This document shows, piece after piece, positions 56,449 through 64,000 of a stretch of 64,000 bases of DNA; position 1 is the stretch's first letter, and each line of letters begins with the position of its first letter. The notes beneath the pieces were generated by a model. That model ran no database searches. It was not told the origin of the DNA and saw only the letters and a list, made by a program, of their open reading frames with translations. The position numbers and the translations under genes were made by a program. The stretch spans positions 54,030,883-54,094,882 of the forward strand of contig CM067298.1 in assembly GCA_034231615.1 (NCBI GenBank), given 5' to 3'. This DNA comes from Meghimatium bilineatum. Lineage: Eukaryota; Mollusca; Gastropoda; Stylommatophora; Philomycidae.

Positions 56449-57130
56449 TTGCTCGTAATTACTGATGATTGTGTAATTGTATATACAGATGGATCGGTTG
56501 AGAGACACATTAGAACTGCCTGGGCCTTCACGGCTCAAATGTGTGGGGGGGGGGGACATCAGAGAGGAAAGTGGTGCTTTCGCTCAGACGACAAGCAGCA
56601 TGACAATGGAGGTTTTGGCAGTAACCAAATCTTTGCGATAGGTCTGCTCGCAAACTATCTGCGAGCATGCCTGCATACTCAGTGACTGGATGAGCATGAT
56701 TGTGAAAGTTCAGGCGGGATACATTCGGGAACAGTGGCTGGATGCAGTGAAGAATTCCCGTTTGTGTAAAGTGACTTTAATTTTTGTGCCGGGACATGCG
56801 GGAGTCCGGGGTAATGAGAGAGCAGATAGGTTGGCCGCACACGCTGCTACTACGGCTGATGATGGAGAGAAGGATCGAGCATACATTTTTAACGCCCTAC
56901 GGGAAAACGCACGAGCAAATGACTGTATAAGCGACGATGACTCTTGTTCGATGACTAGAATAAAGGAATTTGGTTTGAAATGTGGTGTAGCTAGAACGGA
57001 GCCGTTTCGTTGGCAAAAAAGAATGATGGTCAATCAACTGCGTACTAGGACCGTCAGCCAATGTGTAATACGGCTACACTCAAGGAGATTTGTGGAGCAC
57101 CTATAGACTTGTCCGGAGTGCAGTGACGAT
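56449..57130 (+). pseudogene. RNase H-type LINE family G, 3' end, plus copy
   Basis: RNase H motifs in order: VYTDGSVERHIRTAWAFTAQ (catalytic Asp, 56482), after a G-run frameshift MTMEVLAVTKSLR (Glu motif, about 56600), CILSDWMSMIVKVQAGY (Asp motif) and FVPGHAGVRGNERADRLA (56783-56836, His and last Asp). Then come a conserved C-terminal block with FNALRENARANDC, GLKCGVARTEPFRWQ and RMMVNQLRT, and a TCPEC knuckle remnant after a stop at 57106. The ORF 56690-57106 is uninterrupted for 138 codons, so this copy is relatively young. The tail is the CTAA array that follows. Confidence 0.85.
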
Positions 57131-57139
57131 GATTCAACG

Positions 57140-57370
<231 letters not shown>

Positions 57371-57374
57371 GCTT

Positions 57375-57945
57375 ACAACCAAATAAACGTATTTTATTTA
57401 TGCTATAATCACATCATAATATCTAAACTGACGACAGTGATTTAAATATTCTTAAAGCATTGTAACTTCTATGATGTGAACATCATCGGCGCAGTTTGTT
57501 ATTTGTCGTGTGTTATAGTGTGTTCTTGATAGACTTTTTGGTCAAAACTTCAATTTATGTGTAATATCATGTGTGTTTCCGGAAACTCGCAAGCTTCGTT
57601 ATCTTATTTTCAAGTTTTACAAATCACATCTCAATTTTCATATAGTCGTTACTTTTTATCGGGTTCAAAATTGTGCAATGATTTGTGTTATCAACCGTGT
57701 TTAGTAATCACTTGAGCATACCGAGATATGAGCGGTGAACAATCTTGTAGACGTCTGAGTATTGCTCTATGTGGTTGGTGGAACAGTACATATGAAGAAA
57801 CTCAAGTACAATGAACGTATCAATTTAATATTTTACATGGGGTCTCTAGTGTCTGAATAACATACGGAAGAGTGTTAGCTTGGACATTTTTATAACATAC
57901 ATCTGTATAGACATAATTACAACGACGTCAGAGGGCAAACGTAAA
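57375..57945. other. Spacer between the two inverted LINE G copies
   Basis: AT-rich, with no coding frame and no repeat that I recognise. Confidence 0.4.
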
Positions 57946-57949
57946 CGTG

Positions 57950-58050
57950 TAGGTAAGTAGGTAGGTATGTAGGTAGGTAGGCAGGTAGGTAGGTAGGTAG
58001 GTAGGTAGGTCGGTCGGTAGGTGGGTGGGTGGATGGATGGATGGATTGAT
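57950..58050. repeat. (GGTA)n/(GGTG)n/(GGAT)n array, LINE tail
   Basis: A tetranucleotide array drifting from GGTA to GGTC, GGTG, GGAT and GATT. On the minus strand it follows the LINE G 3' end as TCAA/TCCA/CCCA/CCTA units, the mirror image of the (CTAA)n tail of the plus copy. Confidence 0.9.
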
Positions 58051-58059
58051 TGATAGACA

Positions 58060-58760
58060 TATGTTAGTTAGCGTTGGAATAGCGTCGATGCACTCCGGAC
58101 AAGTTTATGGTTGCTCAGATCTCTCCTTAACTCCATTCGCCATTACACGTTGACTGAAGTTCCCAGTACACCGTTGATTGACCATCATTCTTTCTCGCCA
58201 ACGAAATCGCACCTTTCTTGCGACACCACATTTCAAACCAAGTTCCCTTATTCTAGTTATGGAACAAGAGTCATCATTTTGTACACAGTCATGTTTTCGT
58301 GTGTTTTCCCGTAGGGCGTTCAAAATGTCTGCCCAATCCATTTCCCCGCCAACAGCCGTTGTAGCCACGTGTGCTGCTAACCCTTCTGCTCTCTCATTAA
58401 TCCGGACACCCGCATGTCACGGCAAAAAATAAAAGTCACTTTACAGACACAGAAATTCTTCACTGCATTCAGGCACTGTTCCCGAATCAATCTACCTACA
58501 TTTTCATAATGTGCTCATAGAGTCACTGAGTATACAGGCTTGTGTCGCAGTCTGCAACCACACCCATTTCAAAGCTTTGGTTACTGCCAAAATCTTCATT
58601 GCCATGCTGATAGTCGTCTGAGCGAACGCACCACATTCCTTTCTGATGGTCTCCCCCACATTTGAGCCGTGAAGCCTCAATCACTCACAACATCATCCTT
58701 CTTAAAAGCCGATCCATCTGTATATACAATCATTTCTGGAGATAGATATATGTAATGTTT
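58060..58760 (-). pseudogene. RNase H-type LINE family G, 3' end, minus copy
   Basis: Minus strand: TDGSAF near 58700, a decayed middle, then ILNALRENTRKHDCVQ, DDSCSITRIRELGLKCGVAR and KVRFRWRERMMVNQ (58105-58368), stop, CPEC knuckle remnant and CTAACTAAC. It mirrors the plus copy with several frameshifts. Confidence 0.8.
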
Positions 58761-59054
58761 CAACGTTTGACTGATTGCTGTTGTTTGGGTCATAAGTTTA
58801 TTTATATTATATCACTGCGAGATACAAGCGACGAGTTGGGGAAGTTGGGGTGGGGGGGCCTGGGTTTATTCATGGCTTTATTTAATACCACGACATGTAT
58901 GTCACTGTAATAAAATGGTGCCCATTGATGCCTATAATAGCATCAATCATTTTCTATACACGTATTCAACCACCTACAAACAAGCACACATTTTTAAGTA
59001 TTTGTATTTGAAATAATTTTAACTAAACATATTATAATACTACATAGATTTTAG

Positions 59055-59205
59055 GCCATCTGGAGGTCATCATCATCAGGTAGCATATACTGAACAAGAC
59101 GTAGCTATCGTTACAGAATTTCGAAACGTATGTCGCTCTTAAGCCATTCTGCCTGTTTCGTTTACTGTTATGTTCATGTAGTCTTTGATTTGGCCTATCA
59201 TGATG
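59055..59205 (-). pseudogene. LINE 3' terminal coding scrap with GAT tail
   Basis: Minus strand: IKDYMNITVNETGRMA, stop, ERHTFRNSVTIATSCSVYAT, then CCTGATGATGATGACC. Typical RTE-like protein end (MNxSxxxAxRxAxDRxxFR) and tail. Confidence 0.65.
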
Positions 59206-59664
59206 TGTTGGCAATTACATTCAGTAGTTTATCATTATTTTCCAAATGGTTCTGACTGCCTACGAACTTTGTGATACAATATCATACCTTTCGGGTCCAA
59301 GTCTTAGAAGTAGTTGTTTTATAAATATATGTACAGTATAGTCATAGAATATTCGATTGCTATAAAAATAATAGCTGAGATGTCCTTTAAACTAAATAAC
59401 GAATCTCCTTGTATCTGGATATAATGCATCATAATTTATGTTAAATAATGCTACTGGTTACTAGTCGCGTGTGTGTACTTTGTGCTACATGCCAATGAAA
59501 TGCATGAAAACTTTGAATAAGCAGATATGTGTGACATAACTGAGATCAGCACCCATCACAATTAGGATGGAGGCTGTGGTTTACAGGATACTTTTATATT
59601 TTTCAACTATAAAAATGAAAAAATACTAACCAACTAAGATGGTACATCCTGGCAAAGCTTCGTG

Positions 59665-59945
59665 TGAGTTACACGAGACTACGGCACACAATTTACAGAT
59701 GAATGTGCTTTAATCGAAGCTACTGCGCACACTTTATAGATGAATGTGCATTACTTGATGCTACTGCATACGCTTTACAGATGAATGTGCGTTACTCGAT
59801 GCTACTGCACACACTTTACAGATGGTTGTGAGTTACACGAGACTACTGCACACACTTTACAGATGGTTGTGAGTTACACGAGACTACTGCACACACTTTA
59901 CAGATGAATGTGAATTGCACAAGACTAATATACACATATTACAGA
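59665..59945. repeat. 41-bp tandem repeat, about 6.5 copies
   Basis: ACAGATGAATGTG-type starts at 59695, 59736, 59777, 59818, 59859 and 59900, always 41 bp apart. Units carry GTTACTCGATGCTACTGCAC or GTTACACGAGACTACTGCAC variants, suggesting two unit subtypes. Confidence 0.95.
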
Positions 59946-60611
59946 TAAAAAGACAGTATTTTGAGTCAAAGTACTAGCGACGATTTGTTTTGACAACTAT
60001 AGACAATGAAAAATAACATTAAAAAACGCACACCAAAAACTAACTCAGTGATATTTGGCTCAGCAATAATTAGGAAATGAAAATATCATGACCACAAAGT
60101 AAAAAAATATCTTCACAATGACGCGTAATGAGTTGTAATATAAAACACGAGGAAGTGACAGGTCCCACTAAGATGATGGACATAAGATATTAAAATGTTT
60201 TTGTCCTGACAATGGTAGAGGAGAAAGAACATTCATGGAGATCGATAATCTCTAGAAATGTGAGGACAGAGACGTTTTGTAAATATGATGATGTGTGTTG
60301 AAGATGAGAAGAAGCTATATCATCATATATTGTTATTGACTTAACTAGTTAGTATCTTCCTGAAACATAAACGTTTGTCTATGTGACTTTGATTTGGAAA
60401 CAATAAAATAGGCCATAGTTTTAACAAAAAAGGAAGAACATATAACAATTAAGAGCAGTTTTTAGCATACATGAAGTGCAGATGTGACTCTAGTATGATT
60501 ATTTACAGACATTTCTTGACTTGACATCATACTTTCCATTCCGGCTATGTAGTGGGCAGATACAGACCCGTCTGTCAATTCTTCATGTTTTCATATGCAG
60601 GTACCAAATTA

Positions 60612-60770
60612 TAGCTGGGTTGATTAGAGTAGCGGTCGTGACGCAGAAATCACGACACTGGTTGTGTTTTGTCCACAACGTGGTTTCGAACCTGGTATGC
60701 TGTAACACAGTGTTAGTAAGCAAGTTCACTACCAACTGTCGCGTTCAACAGCCAAGTCACTAAGTCACAA
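60612..60770 (+). repeat. tRNA-derived SINE family S1, copy 3
   Basis: GGTTGATTAGAGTAGCGGTC (A-box), GCAGAAATCACGACACTGGT, GTGGTTTCGAACCTGG (B-box) and TGTAACACAGTGTTAGTAAG. The cleanest pol III boxes of the three copies. Confidence 0.8.
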
Positions 60771-60794
60771 CCATAATAAATAGCCATCCTGTCA

Positions 60795-60920
60795 ACGGAC
60801 ATATTCAATGCTCTTCGCGAGTCAGCATGGCCGAAGGATTTTGAGATATAAGAGCATGATTCAGTATCAAAATTGCACGAAATTGGAGTCAGGGTAGGCG
60901 TGGCCCGTAAATTGATTTCT
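60795..60920 (+). pseudogene. LINE family G scrap
   Basis: GACATATTCAATGCTCTTCG encodes DIFNALRE, followed by a GVRVGVARKLI-like reading. This is the C-terminal block of the RNase H LINE, also seen at 14681 and 56886. Confidence 0.55.
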
Positions 60921-60934
60921 CAACGAATATATCT

Positions 60935-61800
60935 CTAGCTATCAGTCTTCAGTTCCAGAAATTCATCCTGGTAATCTTCAGTAACTTCTTCAACTGACAA
61001 TTTGAGTGAATTTTGTACTAAATCTAATTCATTATCACAGAGTTCAGGAACGTACATGTTTAGTTCATTTTTAGTGCAGTCAAGTTTTTGTTGCAAATTC
61101 TTTATGTATTTCATTATTGTCACAAAAACAAAATGAATGATATTTTTTCAAAGATTGCAATATTTTAACTCGAGCTTTATCTTTCAACTTTTCATCTTGC
61201 TCATGATAACTTTTGCGCAATAAATAATATGCATTAATCTTTAATCTATATTTTAGTATTAAAATTTAAGTTTATTCAGCTGTTCAGATATCATCCATAT
61301 AAGCAAGGCGTACAATAATCCCCAAAGAAGGCCCAAAAAATGCATCTTTCATTTCACAAATATTTTTATGAGCTCAAATATTTCTGAACTACATTTCCAC
61401 TTGAACTCCATATGCGAGTGGTTCATTCATAACTAATGTTAGTCGTAAACATAAGTTTAGAAATTCATTAACGTCGTCAAATTTTCTTAATTGTTATCTT
61501 TGTCTTCGTGCAATTTTAAATCTGTTTTCAGTATTTCATTAGTTTTATTTGTATTCCCACTCCCTTGAAAATAAAAACTGAATGCTTCTCATGGAGGTGG
61601 ATAATTTTCCCTCTGGTTGAGATCCACTGGTCTTTGCTCTTGTAACGGTTAGAGTCTTGATTGATACTATTTTACGCAGCACGATTCTAAACACATTTAT
61701 CGATTCTATGAAAAGTGCAGTCAAACTGTAGTCAACCATCAGCCTTGTATTTACAAGTTTACAGGTTGGAATTAAGGGAACGATGTCTTGTTCCACTTCC
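60935..61800 (-). pseudogene. Possible hAT transposase relic (ZBED5/GTF2IRD2-like C-terminal half)
   Basis: The minus strand ends with ELCDNELDLVQNSLKLSVEE, then QDEFLELKTDS (60938-61050), which resembles the FPEL...QDEFLDLRxDS segment of domesticated-type hAT proteins such as ZBED5 and GTF2IRD2. Upstream, LAYMDDI and, one frame over, SEQLNKLKF (61260-61310) resemble LAYLADIFSKLNELNLxLQG. A 61545-61802 frame upstream is unrecognised. Stops and frameshifts make it a pseudogene. The family call rests on short, diverged motifs. Confidence 0.4.
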
Positions 61801-61804
61801 ATTT

Positions 61805-63040
61805 TGTTTTTGTCATTTTCTATGATGAATTATTGTGTGAGATGAAGACTCTTACTTTCTCCGAGCGACACTTCAAAGTATATATCTTGCAGTCTTGGTA
61901 AGATGGTCGGTGTATATACGGGGCAACGAGATTATAACGAAATTAAATTGTCTGCACTTTAGTGATACAACATTACACAATGGTGTAAAAATTGAAAGTT
62001 TGGGAAATTATAAATTTTTTTTAGAAATGTAGCGAGCATGTGACTAGTTCTGTGACTAGGGAATTGTAACGAGTACGTGATTAGTTATGTCACTAGGGAA
62101 CTGATTTGTTAGGGGGGATACATTTCTTATCGAAATAAAGTCTCGAAGTGAATAATGGTTCAACGTCTAAAGCCCAAGGAATATTAACTTCTCGACATGG
62201 GGTCAATATACAGGCAATCATCAATTCGGTTTAGCACTATAAACGCACTCAGAAAATTATGAGATTGCGTAAAGCAGTGCATTTCCGCCGATAGCTAGAA
62301 TTGTCTGTATATGGAAGAAATCTCTGAAGTGTAAACCACGTGGTACATATGTAGTTCTGGACTGGTAGATATAACAGCTGATCGAAGTCACCAGCGAAAA
62401 CATCGTCCAGCTGGTATGTGGTCAAAACTCACTATTAACGCAGTTGAGGTAGGGGAAAACTCCACGAAATAGCATTGTGACATTCACTATATAAAATTTA
62501 AGATGAGGCCTATCACTATTTAATATAAAATACATATCATGTTCCGTAGGAATACATGGCACAGCAGCTGCTTTACGCGCCCATTAATAAAATATAACTA
62601 TGTGACATGTCCTTTGCAAAATAATATCACACTGCTACGCTGTAAGACTCACGATGGATTCTCTTCAAGTCGTCCAGCCACTATCAGTGTCATGTTCAGA
62701 AGATATATCTATAATCATTTTCCCGTGGTTCATTGACTACATTTATATGATTTTAAAGAGTAAATTCAACATATACTTTGGACAATTCACTGATGCTTTG
62801 TATGTTTTCTTTTTCTGAAAACTGCCAAACCTATGTACTTTCATTTACATACTTTCTGAACAACTAATATACAGCTTAGAAAATACGATCATAAAATGTG
62901 TATTTTTTTACACGGAACAATGAACCAAGGTTGTGCTTAAAATAGTGAAAAATTACCATATAAATAACAATTTAATACATCCGACTTTCATACAGAAACT
63001 GCCGTTGAGAAATTAAATACGCGTTTCACCAACGTCTTGC
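61805..63040. other. No firm feature; a two-copy 48-bp repeat at 62027-62105
   Basis: TAGCGAGCATGTGACTAGTT and TAACGAGTACGTGATTAGTT, each followed by a CACTAGGGAA-like end, lie about 37-40 bp apart. Nothing else is recognisable. Confidence 0.4.
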
Positions 63041-63042
63041 TT

Positions 63043-63790
63043 TCACTTTTTGTGATAGTGTGACACTCTGTAATTCAAGTAAGGTAAGGATACTATGGTG
63101 AATGCTTCTCTTATCATCATCAAGTGACATATTCTTTCCAGAACGTAGTCTTTCCTATGGATCTCTTGAATTATCTGTGGTCTTGAGCAAGTTGCCCTGC
63201 ATCTTCCAGTGACATGCGCAGGCATTCTTGAAAGTCTTTTGTCCAACGGCGTCTTGGTCGGCCTTTGCCCATGTTGCCTTCTATCATCCCCTCCATTAAC
63301 ACTCTCTCTATGCCGTCGTGTCTCTTAATATGACCGAAAAAAGCTAGCGTTTTCTTTAATATAGTGTTCAGAAGCCAGCCTTCCTGGGCGTTAATTGTTC
63401 GTAACACCTCCTGGTTTGTTTTCTTCGCTGTCCATGGTATTCTCAAAACGATTCTATAACACTTTAATTCAAATGATGTTATTCTCTTTGCCACTGTTTT
63501 ATTTAGTGTCAATGCTTCATATCCATTGGTCGCCACAGGAAATACACATGTTCGTAGTAAAAACAATTTGGTTCTTATGTTAGTACCTTGCCATATTTTC
63601 TTTATCTGTTTTAATTTTGCCAGCGTCATTGCCGTTCTTCTCTTGATCTCAACTGCGCAGTCCCCCCGCATTGTTTATATTAGTTCCTAAATAATCACAA
63701 TGTGTCACTTCTTCCAAATTGCAGTTCTCAATATTAATTTTGGGTCCTGATTTAGTTTTGTCAGTTGCCATTATTTTTGTCTCTTTTTCA
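63043..63790 (-). pseudogene. LINE family B, copy 3, RT C-terminal half
   Basis: Minus strand: KINIENCNLEEVTHCDYLGT (about 63700-63760), a 1-nt frameshift, then frame 63171-63671 with GDCAVEIKRRTAMTLAKLKQ, RTCVFPVATNGYEALTLNKT, FELKCYRIVLRIPWTAKKTN, FGHIKRHDGIERVLMEG, GKGRPRRRWTKDFQECLRMS and DAGQLAQD. The 3' end is GTCACTTGATGATGATAAGA. The same words occur at 25500-25975. It is open for 166 codons and so relatively young. The catalytic core is absent in this stretch. Confidence 0.85.
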
Positions 63791-64000
63791 TATTTAAGAA
63801 CAAGTTTAGCTGTTCGCTAAACTTTTGGGTTGACTTCTCGTATGGTAGAAGGTAAAATGTTCTGTCAATTTAAGCTTCATTTTTTTAATATTGTTAGAAG
63901 TAATGATTTCCTATTTGAATGAACCATACCACGAGTCTTGCGAAAAGTATTAATTTCGCCGAGATAGTTAAATATTAGATCTGGTAGTTATGGTATTATA

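Noticed and set aside
56449..57106. RNase H as a host gene
   Set aside because: Motif order and C-terminal blocks match LINE-encoded RNase H, the ORF is frameshifted, a CPEC knuckle remnant and a simple-sequence tail follow, and further copies exist in the window.

Overview
This is a eukaryotic, almost certainly metazoan, intron/intergenic window. It is AT-rich, lacks bacterial-style gene packing, and is filled with decayed transposable elements, tRNA-derived SINEs, MITEs, minisatellites and microsatellites, plus one 100-N assembly gap. The LINE types (RTE-like endonuclease/reverse transcriptase elements with GAT-rich tails, an RNase H-bearing family, a C2H2-tailed family) and Penelope-like elements with a GIY-YIG domain fit an invertebrate with a large repetitive genome. 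A mollusc or other lophotrochozoan is my guess, not something the sequence proves.

Host gene content is very thin. The one convincing gene is the 3' end of a NUDT9-like ADP-ribose pyrophosphatase, or of a TRPM2-type channel carrying the NUDT9 homology domain. It lies on the + strand with exons at 4399-4585 and 7131-7235, consensus splice sites, matching phase and an AATAAA downstream. Exons for the Nudix box would lie left of the window.

Layout. 0-8 kb: a 59-bp minisatellite, a SINE, a fairly intact antisense LINE fragment and the NUDT9-like exons. 8.5-20 kb: an antisense LINE endonuclease split by a second LINE tail with a 9-bp target duplication, a pogo/Tigger-type MITE, more LINE fragments, SINEs and a 610-bp repeat. 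20-29 kb: several LINE fragments, including an apparent LINE-in-LINE insertion, and a 390-bp foldback of inverted SINE heads. 29-36 kb: SINEs, a 5'-truncated Penelope-like element, a further LINE and a second foldback. 36-43 kb: the second 610-bp repeat, two hAT-type MITEs with 8-bp duplications (one perfect, one 7/8), and 36-bp and 39-bp minisatellites. 44-50 kb: a second, longer Penelope-like element with recognisable RT and GIY-YIG regions, and LINEs with TAGA tails. 50-64 kb: a 274-bp near-perfect palindrome, the gap, a tail-to-tail pair of RNase H LINEs with tetranucleotide tails, a 41-bp minisatellite, a possible hAT transposase relic and a final LINE fragment.

Nothing here works as an operon or cluster. 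The interest lies in element structure, nesting order and internally amplified repeats. Most LINE entries are pseudogenes read across frameshifts and stops; their borders are accurate only to tens of bases unless target duplications are given.
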